Shown here: piece after piece, positions 36,291 through 49,397 of the stretch | Layout of the letters: every line of letters starts with the position of its first letter | Numbering within the stretch: the first letter of the stretch is position 1 | Assembly: GCF_032884065.1 (NCBI RefSeq) | Contig: NC_088863.1 | Coordinates: 43,072,310 to 43,136,309 of the forward strand | DNA: 64,000 bases | Source of the DNA: Artemia franciscana | Lineage: Eukaryota; Arthropoda; Branchiopoda; Anostraca; Artemiidae | Reading direction: 5' to 3' | Notes under the pieces: model-generated | Seen by the model: the letters and a program-made list of their open reading frames with translations, nothing else | Told to the model about the DNA's origin: nothing | The model's database searches: none | Made by a program: the position numbers and the translations under genes

Positions 36291-36429
36291 CAGTTGTTTT
36301 GTTTATTTAATGTCTGACAGGGATGACACACATTATCAAGTGACCACATGTTAATACCATTGCACACCTAAGATGTAATAAATAATAAGAAAGCCCATAA
36401 GAATTTCGAGCCCTCATAGAATGACGTGC

Positions 36430-36502
36430 AATGAAAATAAGCTGGCGGAATCACCAAAAAAAATATGCTGGCGGAATCACAAAATAACCTGGCGGAATCA
36501 CT
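36430..36502 (+). repeat. Short triplicated motif
   Basis: 'ctggcggaatcac' occurs three times (36433, 36469, 36490) within ~70 bases. It is close to ACLY exon 6 but inside the intron. Confidence 0.7.
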
Positions 36503-36817
36503 AAATCAAAATTAGTTTTACAATTTTCAGTAGTTTTGTGGGTACCAGCTGTATACTCACTGATAACTACTTTTGGGCAATACAAATTACATGGCAATAC
36601 TGCTTTTGTAAAAGATGTAATTTTCGAATCTTCAATGTGTTGCACTTTACACTTCTTGAATTTTATTAGATTGTAAGTCAAAATACCTATGTTTCAAATC
36701 AAAACTATATTTTTATGTGCCAATAGCTGGTGTACCACCTTATTAAATAAGCTAATGTTAGTAATAATAATTACACCAGATTAATCAAAACAATAAATTG
36801 AATGAAATATTTCTTAC

Positions 36818-37098
36818 CCGAGCAAGTTCCGATACACCAAGCAACAAGGGGTTTGGTAAGTCGCTTCTCTTCGACAGCCTTTATTACTTCATACTCCTCT
36901 ACACCTCCAACCTCTCCAAGAAGAACAAGCATCTTGATATCTGGATCTGCCTCGTATCGAAGAAGATGATCCATAAATGTGGATCCAGGGTACCTATCCC
37001 CACCAATGGCAATACCTTCAGCTACACCATTAGTTGCATGAGATATGATATTATTAAGTTCGTTGGACATACCACCAGATCGGGAAACATAGGCAACA
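36818..37098 (-). CDS. ACLY: ATP-citrate lyase, exon 6 in window
   Basis: 93 codons plus split bases: [20 protein letters not shown], then [20 protein letters not shown], ending [13 protein letters not shown]. This is the CoA-ligase (succinyl-CoA-synthetase alpha-like) region. 'SRSGGMSNE' and '[10 protein letters not shown]' are family hallmarks, and '[13 protein letters not shown]' carries the conserved acidic loop. Vertebrates have CIGTCATMFSS at the next join; here the split codon gives TCS-G-MFSS. Confidence 0.97.
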
Positions 37099-40000
37099 CT
37101 GAAAAAGCCAGAAGAAATTGAAAAGAGGCGGATGTACAGAATAATGCTATATAAAGGACAGTGTGAACGAACTCTTCGCAGACCACCTCAACTAAATTTG
37201 TGAAACCAACAGAAACAAAAATTCAAGAGCCGAGATTCACCTCAGGCTTGTGTTTTAACGGAGCAATCGTTTGGTAGGAGGAAAACGTCAAGAGTCTGTT
37301 ATGCGTTTGCTTTTGGGCTCGTCCTCTCCTAGATTTAAATCATGCTGATGATTTGAGCACGCTCGATAAAAATGTTAGCGAAAAATGATTTTTTTTTTTT
37401 TTTGTAGGTTTTGAAAGCTCCTGGCACAAGAATAAACATTCCTTTTAAGAAGACAAAGTCACTTAGATTGGGAATAAGTTAAGGTGAAGAGATGATATTG
37501 GGTAACGAGAAAATCAATTAAGTGGATAGCTTCACTTACCTAGGCAGTGTTATAAGTGAAGATGGGTAGATGTAGTGAAGATGTTAAAAGTAGAATAGAA
37601 AAGGCTCAAGGTGTATTTTAACAATTGAAAGAACTTTGGTAGAAAAGCAATATATGTCTCTGAACCAAGATTAAAATATTGGAAGTTACAGAGATGACAA
37701 TGGCCGAGCGTAGTTTTGAAATGTACACTCCAAAAGACAAATGACGATTTATTAGATGTTTTCCAGAAGAATTGTCTAAAGATCACTTTGGGTGCCCGTC
37801 CGACTGACCGTATTTCAAACAGTAATCTGCACGAAAAATGTGGTTCTATCCTGTTTTCTAGGGCTATAATGAGACAAAAGTTGTGATTGCTAGGACCAGG
37901 TCTACGCATGACGGACAACAGTTTACCAAAGATTGTCCTTTCCGGCAAACCATCTAGGGCCAAATAAAAAGCAGATCGATCCCGAATCGGGTGGGAGGAG
38001 GTCATCGGGAAGAATTTAAGGGAAATTGGCACTTCATAGGAGGGTGTTAACAAGTTTTCTCTACAAATAGATTGGAACAGAGGAGGAGCATGCGTAGCTG
38101 CGTTGGTCTCAGGCGGCTTGGTGCCGCAGTGAATTGTTAGTAATTCTGGGCTCAAGTGCGTGGAATATCTATAAAATTTCAGAGGACCTTCTGAATGGAC
38201 TTTTGTAATGGCTTTTTACTGGTAATGTAAATTAATCCGGCAGATGACCTGTATTTTGGAATAAATTCTTGTTTTGGTGATTATCTTTGCAAATAAAGTC
38301 TTAAGAGTCAGTCAAGTACGGCAGCTTTAAGCTTTGAATTTTCATCATAAACTAGTTATCTTTTCAGGGTGACTTAATTTTTTACATCAGCTTGCAAGGA
38401 TTCCTTTAGTGTTAGTTTTTCTTTTGTCACTTTTTTTCTTTTTTTTTTTGTTATAAAACAATATTGAAACAATTAAAGAAAAAAATATGATGCAGGAAAT
38501 TGGAAAGAACCTTAAATATTTTGATCCTACCTCCGAGAGCCTTTTTTGAAAATACCTTTTTTTGGATGTTTTCGCCGAAATTTGCCTTTTTTAGTATTTC
38601 TCTTGAAAAAGAAGAAAAAACAGCAAAGTCCCCCGCCTAGATTTTAAAATATACACCTTCCCCCCACAGTATTTCCGTGAATTGGCACCACTAGGCGTGT
38701 GGGCGTGAATCTTTATCTCTGCACAGAGTAAGAGAATATTTCGTATTGCAAAACTATGAATAAACTGTACAGTAGTTGTATCAATAAGATCAGAGTTAAC
38801 TAAACAAACCCTATCATGTGAATTTAGCAGGAAAACTTGGAGCCTAGGTCTTCAGGGATACAGTCTTATATTTTGAAGTTTTTCTTTGTGTAATTTTAAT
38901 TACACAATTAAATTGTGTAACACATTAATTTGTGTAATGTTAATTTTTCTAGTAAATTGGTACAAATTAACAAAGCTGCTCCACCCTTGTAGCAGCCTGC
39001 AAAGCCACTTATCAAGGCAAGGAAAATAATCAACAAATTGAGACTCTTGTAAAGCATAGAAGGAAGTCATGTAGAGAACAAGAATGCAGCAGCCATATTC
39101 CTTAATAATTATATCGAGTTTTGTGCATATTTTCTAGTTTTTACTATTTAACTTGCTCCCAAAATTCTAATATTGAGTTTTGACACATAATGTTTTGACA
39201 AATTTAGCTCAGTCACACCAGCAATACAATCCAGAGATTTAGTTTCAATAAAATAATTAAGTTTAAGTTTTTTGACCCTGCTTTATTAAAAAGAATAGCA
39301 AGACACTGAATCGGGCAGGTGAGAAAAAAGTAAAAACTAATATTTTCCTTTTTCTATCATTTCTGTTTTGATGGAACAGTTTCTAGTTTCAGCGTTAATA
39401 GAGCTTAGTATTAATATTTTTTTAAAAGCTTAACATTTTTTGTGACTGTTAGTTTAATTAGCACTCTACCCCAATACTGAATTATATTACTATCTTTATT
39501 GAAAATTTATATTCCTTTTACGGTGTCGGGAGTTGATACTATGATTAATTCTAACCGCATCAATGAAGGAGACCAATTATAAGGATAAAGCTAATTGCTA
39601 AACAATTAGTAATATGGAAGACACTGAGGATAATACTGGATAAACAGAATGCTCGAGGAATACATGACAAACAAAGAAAAAGAAAAGAAGAAGCATAATC
39701 CAAAAACGGAGGGGGGGGGGGTCCGAAACTTTAAAAAGTCTAGGTGGTAATACATTCAAAGATATTCATGCCAAAAAGGAACATACTCCCCACCCCCGTG
39801 CTTCTGAAAAATTCTGCTAAAAATTGCATTATGTGCTCTGTAAATAGTATGATTTGTTTAAATATAAACAGCAGTATAAATAGCATGATTTGTTTGACCC
39901 AAGGACCTTACATTACAAAAAACACCAAACCACATTATTTAAAGCGAAAGCGGTGCGTCGTTTGTATGAAGATGCCAATATTACAGCTCCAATTATGCCC

Positions 40001-40283
40001 TTATTAGCACTTATTACATAGCTTGGAGTAAACCCTTAACTTGGTCACGTGCAGAAACCAACCAGGGGAAATCAAACTCGTATCGGTTTTATTTTATGTA
40101 ATTCTAGTGATATACGGAAACTAGTTCATAAGATATTTGATCTAACTGGCCGCTTAGGCATTTTCTACGACCACCAAAAGTGCTTTATCTCTCACCATGG
40201 CCTTTTCTAGTCATCGCCTAGTATTTATAAGCTATTGATTTTTTTCAGTCTACATTATAGAGATACAAGGCATCTTTACTTAC
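37099..40283 (-). other. ACLY intron (3185 nt)
   Basis: Contains a LINE fragment at 37505-38155, a short palindromic cluster 'gtgtaattttaattacac' near 38888 and a G run near 39710. The rest shows nothing recognised. Confidence 0.85.
37505..38155 (+). mobile_element. LINE 3' fragment, RTE/CR1-like C-terminus, inactive
   Basis: The plus strand, with stops ignored, reads 'VDSFTYLGSVISEDG', 'SEDVKSRIEKAQGVF', 'TKIKILEVTEMTMAE' and finally 'CVGLRRLGAAVNC'. This order is the usual end of many invertebrate LINE polyproteins downstream of the RT fingers and palm. Several stops (at 37567, 37619 and 37861) and frame changes show decay. The 201-codon minus-strand open frame over it is only its shadow. 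Confidence 0.75.
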
Positions 40284-40480
40284 CTTCCAGGCCTGTAAAG
40301 CTTAGAATACAAAATATTATCCATCATGCCGCCAGTATTCCCAATTTTAAAAACACCCGGTTTAATTCCACCAACAGTGGCCGGACCAATTATAGTCACT
40401 CCTCTTTCATCAGCTTCCTTGATCAACTTTCTCGTATAATTTTCAGGTATTCCTTCAGCAATAATTGCAATAGTACGAAT
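40284..40480 (-). CDS. ACLY: ATP-citrate lyase, exon 5 in window
   Basis: 65 codons + 2 nt: [20 protein letters not shown], then [20 protein letters not shown], then [20 protein letters not shown] and LYRPG. '[11 protein letters not shown]' and 'GNTGGM' are the conserved CoA-binding segment of the ligase half. The acceptor is CTCGTAG before ATT and the donor GGAAG|GTAAGT. The split Ser codon AG|T joins exon 6. Confidence 0.97.
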
Positions 40481-41628
40481 CTACGAGAGAAAGTAAAGAG
40501 GACTAGAATGCAAAGGAAGTGATTGCTTAGAGAATAAAATTCTTTAACGCATCCAGTCATTAACACTTAATATGAAGCTCTATAACTTCTCCAAAGAAAG
40601 TACACTCGCGAGATCTAGACAATCGTAATTTGTAAAGATATTAATGAAGGGCTTGACCAGACAAAGTTGGAAACTTTGATAAGAGAAAAAATTCAAGTGT
40701 TTTCAAATTAGTCATAGCCACCACTTACATTTGAACACTGCCCAACCTAATTAGACCTTTTCTCACTAGGCAAGATTTGGCTTATATGCAAACTTTGTGC
40801 TTTTTCTCTTATTCAGTCTCAATACTCTTTGATAGAAAACTGAAAAGAACGAGCAAAATTTGCATGAAATGCTGTTCAAGACAAAATTACTCTAAGCTTA
40901 AAAAGAAGAAATGAAATCTCAATTTGGAAGCTATGGGATAAGAAGATTTCTGATATAAGAATTAAGAAATACCTCTTCAATAATGTACACGAAGATTCGA
41001 ATAAATTTGATTATTCAATCTCTTACACTTTAAAGATGGCTCTTACAGAAATTTAAACCTACTAGCACCACTTATAGTTTAGAGCTAAATTGGAAACACA
41101 AAAATGGCGTCAACAGAAACCATACATACAGTGTAGCTATAACACCAATGACTATGAACATAGTTAAAAGGTAGACAACTTTAAGATTTCTCAAAATAGC
41201 GATGAATGGCATTTTTTTTTTCCTGGACCTGACTTCATATCAGTCTACTCAGTTTCACATACTCTTCAAATTGGACGCTAAAACTTAGATTATTAACAAA
41301 AAAAAATATTATAACGATGTTTAGAAAATTTTCAACGAATATATTTCTTGATTTCATAGACTTTGCAGACACAAGAAAAATGTGCAGGGGTTCGAACTTT
41401 CTTAATAGTTTTGAACACATTCATACTTACGCAGTGATCCTTTTTTTAACAGCTTTGTCGTATATCTTAGAAATAATTTCAGTCGAAAATTAAAACACAA
41501 ATACCCTTAAAAAGTTAAAGAATATCGAGGGATTAATAAAAATTTCTCCACCCTAAAAGTCAAATTATATGTTATACAAAAAAGATGGACAGAAATGAAA
41601 AGAGATTACAAAATACAGAAAATCGTAC
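40481..41628 (-). other. ACLY intron (1148 nt), nothing recognised
   Basis: AT-rich, with no repeat or coding pattern that I can name. Confidence 0.7.
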
Positions 41629-42036
41629 CTGAGGAAAATTCATGGCTTCAATCGTGCTCTCATAAGCTGATCGCAGAGAAGCGAAGTTGACCAGAACATC
41701 AGCTTCAGGGTGTTTCCGAATGGCGTCCCCCATATTTTTGTACAACGGGATAAGAATTTCTTTATGGCCCCAGTAGAACTTCTGCTTATGATCTCCAGTC
41801 AGAGGGTAAGTCATAGCAACAATAGATGGCTCAGAGCGCCGACATACAAAGTCAAAATCAAGCATCCCTTGGACGGCACGAGTTTGCATCCCCCAAATAA
41901 TTGCTTTTGTGTTTTTAGTAAAGAGGGCATAGGCAGGCTTCTTCTTGTCTGCAGTAGAGCCATCCACGGCGGTCGTGCTTTGCTGCGAAGTGGTGCGACT
42001 TAAAGGAGTCTGACCATTCTTGGGAGTCGCTGGCTC
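41629..42036 (-). CDS. ACLY: ATP-citrate lyase, exon 4 in window (regulatory linker)
   Basis: 136 codons in phase 0. It begins with a poorly conserved linker, [20 protein letters not shown], then [20 protein letters not shown], followed by the conserved CoA-binding start [20 protein letters not shown] and on to MNFPQ. In vertebrate ACLY the equivalent linker carries the insulin/PKA-responsive serine in an S-R-T-A-S context; here S-R-T-T-S sits in the same place, so control by basophilic kinases is plausible. The acceptor is TTATTAG and the donor CAG|GTACGA. Confidence 0.96.
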
Positions 42037-44959
42037 CTAATAACAGAAGAACACACTTGAATATAGACAGCAAATCGCAATTAGATTAGGATCAAGATTT
42101 AAAGTAACGTAAATATACTGACATGTGGACAGTAAAATGTACAGAGACTGCACTCTGGCTTTTAATGCGAGATGCAATTTAAATGAATATATTTGCTAAA
42201 GCAAAACCACCTCATCAAATGTTAGCTGCTTTTACTAGTGAATAAAAATGTTGCATCCAATGTTGGATTCCAAGTACAAGATTCGATAGAATACTTTACA
42301 GTAAAGTTACATTTGCTGCATAATTGCCGTTGCCGTTGTGGCCATGGATGTTTCAAATTAATTTTTGACACTTTGCCAACATAACACAACAATAGAACAT
42401 GTAGTTAAATTAACTTTCTTCTACTTAAAATTTGAACGCCACAGTCATAACTTTTGTAATGGTAGTTATTTACTTTTTTATTGTAAAGCAGCACGTCAAT
42501 AAGTTTCCCCTTTATAATTACGTTCATTTAGTTTTTTTTTCAAGTTCCTTACCACCAGAATAAAATTTACAAAAATGCCACCTTTGATTCATGTTCGATT
42601 CTTCTTCTAATTCTTTTGCATATTTATTTTACAGCGTAAAAGTTAGACACATATTCAGATTAACAATATCCATTCATTGGCAAATAGTCTAACTTTTCCT
42701 TTTTGTGTGTAGGAATGGGGAAAGTCCCTTTGTGTGTAGAAAAGTGTAGGAATGGAAATTCTAAATGAAATATTATTATTTTCAAAGCTCGACTTTTTTC
42801 TCTGGAGGTAGAACTGCAGTTTTGAGAGCCAATTATCTTGTCGGCTGTCAATTTTAGCTGAAAGTTGTCAAGAGACTTAAGATTATCTCAAACTAGCAAA
42901 CAGGGCAAAACACAGACATGTTGGGAACCGAGTTCTTAAAGAAGATTTTCTCATCAAAGATGGATCTTCACAACCCTGGTTTTGCCGGTGTCCAATGAAT
43001 AGTCCCATATATGAATTGATTTCCTGAGAGCAAGTATGAACCTATTTTCAAAATTTCCATTCCTTTTTTGTATTTAAACCACTTCTATATGAATGGAGGT
43101 CACGACTTTGGTTGTGGTAATTTTTAAGATATTTTGTGAATTTTTTGTAAAGGAGGTCATTAATCTATGGCCTTCAGGTTAATCAATCGATTTTTAACTG
43201 TTTTCTAGCATTTTTTCTTTCCTTTTTCTGTAAGGATATTCGATTTTAATATCAATATTAGGTACGTATCTGTTATAGCATCGACACTCAAAAGTGAAAT
43301 TAGGTTAATTCTAATGAAATGTGTTAAGTACAATTATTCTGCATACTATGAAGTAATAACCATTTTGTAGTTTCACATTGTCCAAATACTTCACACCCCC
43401 CCTAATGTGCAAATAAATAGCTTAAATCATATATTTCCCATCTAATCTGTCACTTATCTTTTTCTTGTCTCACGCTAAGCTGAAAGAAAATAACGAAAGA
43501 AACCGGTTCTACAGTGAGTCAAATGATGAAAAACTTGAGTGTCGGCGCTATAACAGATAAGTGCCCAATATTTTTTGACTTGGCTCTATTGCACCATAAA
43601 TCTCCTTTGCGCAAACAACAGCTTGTTAATGACCATCAAAAACAAAAAATGACTTTTCTTCATTCTCTATTAACACCTGACTTGCTTCCTTTGCTATTCG
43701 ATTGGTGTCGAATAAACTGGCATTCCTCAGTTCGTTAGATCGGAGTCATTTTTGAAAATGGAGCTGAGCAAAACCACCTAGAGATCATTGTGAAACAGTG
43801 ACAAAAGGCTACCAAAGCCTTTTGGCAAAGTTTTGGGGTATCCCGGGATTTCCCTTCAGATTCTTTCGATCTTTCAAGGTATAATTTTTGCGGCAAAACA
43901 AGAAAGAGATCATAAACCAGGAAGTTATACGTAATCAGATCTGCCCCAAGCTTTTGACCCTCCCTCTATTGGATGCATAAGACCACAATAACCTTGAAGT
44001 TAGTAACCAAGCAAATCCTTTTTGTGAATATCAAACATTTTATAATTCACCGTAGAAAATGCTTTGAGTAGCCAAACTATAATACCAAATCGATTATGCA
44101 TTTTGGTCTGACTCATAAACAAACACGAATGCACTATTTTGAACCATGAATACCGCCAGAGAAGGGGGGATCCCCCCCCTCCAGAAAACAAGCAGAATTT
44201 GAAACATGTTTGTATAGAGAAAAATGGGAAGCGCTCCCAAGTAAATCCGGGGAATAACAAAATTACTGGTTAGTGTTTAGCCCCCCGCAAATTTCCTTGC
44301 AGGGGTATTCATGTTAACCTTTACTTTGCTAGAAAAGCCAAGTTTCTATCTTTGGTTAGCTTTTTACTTGACAATTAAAAACATCGATAAAACTAAAGAA
44401 TTTTTTGATTTGTTCCAAATATAAACACAAGAATGCAACAACTTAAAAGAAAATAAGACAATATTGCGTCATCGAGCTTTTTTACCGATTTGGTTAAAAC
44501 TGTCAAAGAATTCAAAAGGAAGGAAGAAAAATGATTTCTAGGTAAAATCACATTGTTCAATGCTGAAAATCAAGCAAGTAAATACACAACACTTACTAAA
44601 AAAAAAAATCTTCCAATTTGTACAATTCTTCTTCTTCTTTGGTTTAAGGTTGTAATTCATCTTTGGACAAAAACACGAATTTTCTTGAACGGTAAAAATC
44701 AAAACAAAAAAAGGAAACGATCGCCTGAATTTTAGCAAGGTCAATTTTATGAAGTGATCGAAGAAAGAGAAGAAGCAAGAAGGCTTAGCTGTGATTTGAC
44801 TTTTTGGTTTTTTCTGGTTCAATTCTTTTGTGACCCCTTGTTATTCAAACATTAAAGATTCTTACAAAATAAATGAAAAGAGAAAAGAACGTTAAACTAA
44901 AATGATTCTAATTCAAGTGGAAAAGGCAGAGAAAAGTTTTTGGCTGAAAAACTAAAGTA

Positions 44960-45877
44960 CATTCAGAAAGCATGTCCTGCTTTTTATTTTCGTCGCGTCA
45001 TTTTTGGAATATGAATTTGTCTGCTAGTATATTTAAATGTGTGCTTGCATCGTGCCTGCGTCCCCTTAAAAGTTCTGCTTCTTACGGTAATATTGGTTTG
45101 TCTTCTGTTGCATATGCAGACGACGTTCTTCTTGTTGCCCGGACTCGCCGTGGAATGCTTTCCAATTTTACTATTTTAACCAATGAACTATCTAAGATTG
45201 GACTGTCAGTTAATGCGTCTAAATGCGAGTTTATTTGTTCTAATAGCCTTTATGCGGTCGCTCCCTTCGTTGCTGGGACTGCAGTTCTCACATGTTCTTC
45301 TTTAGTTAGTTGGCTTGGTCTGTGTTTCGGCCCAACACTTTCCACTACCTGTTCATCCCTAGTGAATCAAGCCGTGAAAAACCCACACGTCGCTTACGGA
45401 AAAATATCCCTAAACAAAAGCCATTACAACCGCAACAGTTTGTGCATGATTTATAACACTTATTGTGCCCCTGTGCTTTTGTTTTCATCAGCCATGGCTC
45501 ATCTGTTTCGTAAGAAAGATCGCCATACTCTACGTGCGGCTTATTTCAGATATTGTAAATTCCTCCTCCGGCTTCCTAGATGGCACCGAAACTAAAAAAT
45601 AATTGCTCGATTTGGTTTAATAGATATGCCTTCTCGGATTCGGTCTTCCAGTGATGATTTATGTAAAAAGACTATCTACTTTATTCACGTTTACGACCCT
45701 CAACAGCCTTTTTTCCATATTGATACTGGTTAATTAGTCCATGTTGTCTTTTGTTAGTTTGAATTATTTTTTTTTTCTTCGCTGTTTATTATTTTTGTTT
45801 TTTTTATAATACTCCGTACTTTGTGTTTTTTTTAATTTTAAGGGTAATAAAGTTCATTCATTCATTCATTCATTCAA
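44960..45877 (+). mobile_element. 5'-truncated non-LTR retrotransposon with (ATTC)n tail
   Basis: The frame 44972-45595 contains 'SVAYADDVLLVARTRRGM', with the YADD catalytic box of LINE reverse transcriptases, then the thumb-like 'ELSKIGLSVNASKCEFICSN' and the C-terminal 'TLRAAYFRYCKFLLRLPRWH'. The copy starts abruptly just before YADD (5' truncation, usual for target-primed insertion). It ends with 'ggtaataaagttcattcatt' and five or six ATTC units, a LINE-type 3' tail. The last ~120 codons after 45595 are out of frame. Confidence 0.85.
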
Positions 45878-45943
45878 TATTGCCAAAACGTGCAAAAAAC
45901 AAAAAAAAACAACAAAAAAACAAAAAGAAACAAAAAAACTACA

Positions 45944-46060
45944 AGATGAAAGAAGCTGTTAATACATGGTTACAATCAAAGGTATCAACTTTCTACGATG
46001 AAGGAGTACAAAAAATGGAGCCCGGTTATGAAAATTGCTTAAGGCCTAGCCGAAGTCCAA
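45944..46060 (+). pseudogene. Possible mariner-type transposase C-terminal relic
   Basis: 'MKEAVNTWLQSKVSTFYDEG' followed by 'VQKMEPGYENCL' resembles the end of Tc1/mariner transposases, where a W-L, F-Y, G-(I/V)-x-K-(L/M) pattern precedes the last helix. Only ~40 residues are present, next to an A-rich tract. It could be chance. Confidence 0.35.
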
Positions 46061-47109
46061 GATTTTATTCCCTAGTCAATTCTTTTTCTTAGGTGGCAAC
46101 TCGGTCAAAGACAAGGTTTCAGTTTTCTCCGTCGCTTCAACTAAACAAACATGAGAAGGTTGAACTTGAGGGGTCCCTCACTGAAAATCACGATTAAGCG
46201 CAGGTTATCCTTAGCAATTCTTCTTGTAATTATTTATACAATATAAATTTTTTTATAATTATTAACCAGCAGTTTGGTGTCTGCACGCCAAACTCTGTTT
46301 AACCGGACTCTGTTTAAACCGTACTCTGTATTCTCCAGACTCTGTTTAAACCGGGTACAAATAAATAATACTTCACTGAACCGCTCCTGAACAATCCGAG
46401 TGGTTAGTCCATTGGTCTAATTTATGCATTCTCACGCGCTCCGATTACAGCTGCATCTAGTCTTTTGAGGGAAATGCTTGACTTATTTGAAGGGACTACA
46501 GCCAGCAAGTATATATTATAGAAATCAGTTTCTTATTGTTGAGTAGAATATTTTTTGCTCTATTTTTAGATACCCCACAACAACAGTGTCAAGTGCAGCA
46601 ATATAGAATGCAAACCCGTAACAGGTTTTATAATTATTTTGGAATCATAAAAAAAATAATTGTCGATTTTAAGATTTAATAAGATCAAAATATTCACCAG
46701 ATTTTTTTTTTATCTGTTAAAATAAAACCGCCGAAATCACCAATTCAGGAACGTCAAGCAAACTCCAAGTGTCTAACATGGAAGCTATAGGAAGATTCCT
46801 TGAGAGCCCGTCCTGCCTTAAAGGATACTGGTAACTATGTTAAAAGATAGCCAAATGCTTATGATCCATTTTCCAACATTATTTTTTAAACATACATTTT
46901 ATGTATTTATACTTCACAACGGAACTTACTTTTCGGCAATAAAATTTTATTACTCTGAATTAGAAGGTAATATCAAAAAATTCCCATGCCTAGAGTTTTC
47001 ACAAGACAATTTTTATAGTTCAAATCACGAGCAGAAATCACGAGCATTATGAGAAAACAGAAACGATTAAATAATAAAATTTATCATACAACACTCCATT
47101 CAATAAATA

Positions 47110-48310
47110 AAAGTTCAAATAGGGATAAAATCCTTTAATAGCCAGTAATAAGTTTCACAAAAATACTAGATATTTCGGTCACATATGCAGCAACCGTCAT
47201 CAGTAGTAATTCTAAAACTAAATCAATGAAAAACAATAATTTATATACCAAATAAAATAGCTATATATTGTTTACTAATCTCATTCTTTTCAAAGCAAAG
47301 TCGGAAGTGAGTCTCTTTGACCTTTTTAGAACCGGTTAGTTAACATGAATTGAACCAACACTTGGACAGAGGTTAATGGTTATAGGCTGGACTTGAACAG
47401 AGGTCAGTATTTGTTCTCCGAAATATTTTTAGGAGGAGTAGTGTTTTCTAAGAAAAATACTGATAAGTAACATGTATCCAGAGTGGTTAACTGACCAGAC
47501 TTTTTCCAAAGAAGAAACAAGTTTCAATAGATTTCGAAGGGATTTTTGGAGACAACTCAGGAAAAGGATATTTTTTTTTGTTCCTTACCAAGTGTACCTG
47601 GACTAAGTGAAAAACTTAAATTTTTTTTACAAAGTAGTGGTTTAAAGGTAGCTTTACCTTTAAAGGTAACTTTGGGTAGTTTTCTAGGTTCTGGAAAGGA
47701 TCTAACTTCAGTGGGGCAGCGAAGTGGGTTCTATCAGATCCTATGTACTTGCAGAAGCTCATACGTGATACGTATTAAGCAGAATTTGGAGAGAAGATTG
47801 TTACAGCATCAAGAGCCTATTTCATCAGCTTTAAAGCAAAATTCTAAGCCTGAAGAGTTCACTTCATCCCTTTCGGAACATATTTTTGATTTTCCAAACC
47901 ATTTTATTTTGCTCAATAATGTCTCTTTGATTTCTAGGGACCGGGGTTTAAAGCAAAATTTTAGCAAAACCATTGAAATTAAGAAAATATTATTCAATAA
48001 TATAGCTTTAAATAGGGACATGGGTAAATTCGGTTTGAACTCTATTTATCATGATTCATATAGTTCAATTCATGCTAACGAACCGATTCTAAGAAGGTTA
48101 AAGAGACTCACTTCCGTCTTTGCTTTGGAAAGAACGAGATTATTAAAAATATGTAACTATTTTATTTGGTATATAAATTATTGCTTATAATTGCTTTAGT
48201 TTAGTATTAATACGGATGACGGTCGCTGCATATGTGACCCAAATATCTAATATTTTTTTGTGAAACATAATATTGCTTATTAAAGGATTTGATCCCCATT
48301 TAAAATTTTA
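47110..48310 (+). mobile_element. Penelope-like element 3' part with inverted ~247-bp ends
   Basis: The frame 47546-48190 encodes a Penelope-like C-terminus: 'GQRSGFYQILCTCRSSYVIR', then 'IKQNLERRLLQHQEPISSAL', matching the GIY-YIG region of the 15650-17710 element, though YVIRI replaces the usual YVGRT, so catalysis is doubtful. The first ~247 bases (47110-47357) are the reverse complement of the last ~247 (48064-48310) with moderate divergence. Opposed terminal copies are known in Penelope-like elements. The RT part is missing. Confidence 0.8.
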
Positions 48311-49397
48311 TTTATCGTCATGAAAAGACAGTAATGGTCTTCAAAATTATCAGCACCGCATTCAAAAATTTTCCAAGGTAAAAAACTTTCTTCTGAAAAA
48401 TCTAGGAACGCGAACTTCATGAAACGCACAGTGTATTCTCTGTAGGTTTAACTCAGCAAGTGCACACTTTGAGCATTTCTCATATGTTTTCTAATTCATA
48501 GCATACAATAATTTATTTGTTTATATTTTACTTAGTCTATCTAAATTTTTGTCAAATGCAAAATTCTTTTGCAACGCCTGCTATATTGTTTTATATTGTT
48601 TTCCGCAGTGATGCAGAACGGCCATACTAATTTCGCCAAAAACTGTCGCGAAAGGAAATTACTTGAATCTAAAGACTGAACTCTTATACGTGACACAGTG
48701 AAGTTTAAATAGGTTTAGTAATTACCTAATCAAACTTAAAATAATAATAAGCACTTCAATATAAACCACAACATCCCACTTAAAATAGAACAAAAACTTT
48801 GGCGAAAATACAACGTGCTGGCACTTGCAATACTGCTAATTCAGCGGCGAATTGTGTCAGGTTTGGACTTTTGGTTTTAGTTTTGGATATTGAGCTGCTT
48901 TTTGGCAATCATGCATGGGGTGCAGTGTCTTCAACTACTAATTTACTGTGATGCCAATAAAGGAAGAAGTTTCTCTCTTCTTGGACTCCATTCCCATGAA
49001 AACATGCCTCATTGTTTTTATGGATTCTCACATTTTTCATAATCTCCTACATTTTATTTTATCAGTTATTGACAATCACTTTCTGATATTGTAGTGTTTT
49101 TTTTTTTTTGTTTTTTTTTCACTCTGTTCATTCATTCGGAGTACGAGTACACTCAGCCCCTTCAAAGAGGCAAAAACAACTTAAAATATCGTAAATTCCT
49201 TTAATCCCAAAGTTATAAACTTTGGTAAACTTCAAAAAACGTGTGAGATTCCACCTTTGATTAAATACAAATCAAAACTTGTTCATTTTTTATTCTTTTT
49301 TTTAGAGAAACATTACTGTTTTATTGAAGTTAATCAATTAAGCACAGCTTTAAGGGTTAGTTGATAATTAAGCAATGATCATGCAATGCGTCTTTAC

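Larger units (their letters stand above)
42037..49397 (-). other. ACLY intron (7361 nt) hosting several elements
   Basis: Contains the LINE fragment at 44960-45877, a possible mariner-like relic at 45944-46060 and the Penelope-like element at 47110-48310. 42037-44950 and 48311-49397 show no recognised feature. A G/C palindrome 'gggggggatccccccc' lies near 44164. Confidence 0.85.

Noticed and set aside
37550-38155. 201-codon minus-strand open frame
   Set aside because: It is the complement of a LINE C-terminal fragment that reads sensibly on the plus strand.
46390-46470. Possible tRNA gene near 'ccgagtggttag'
   Set aside because: Only an A-box-like stretch is present. No acceptor stem or T arm can be folded.
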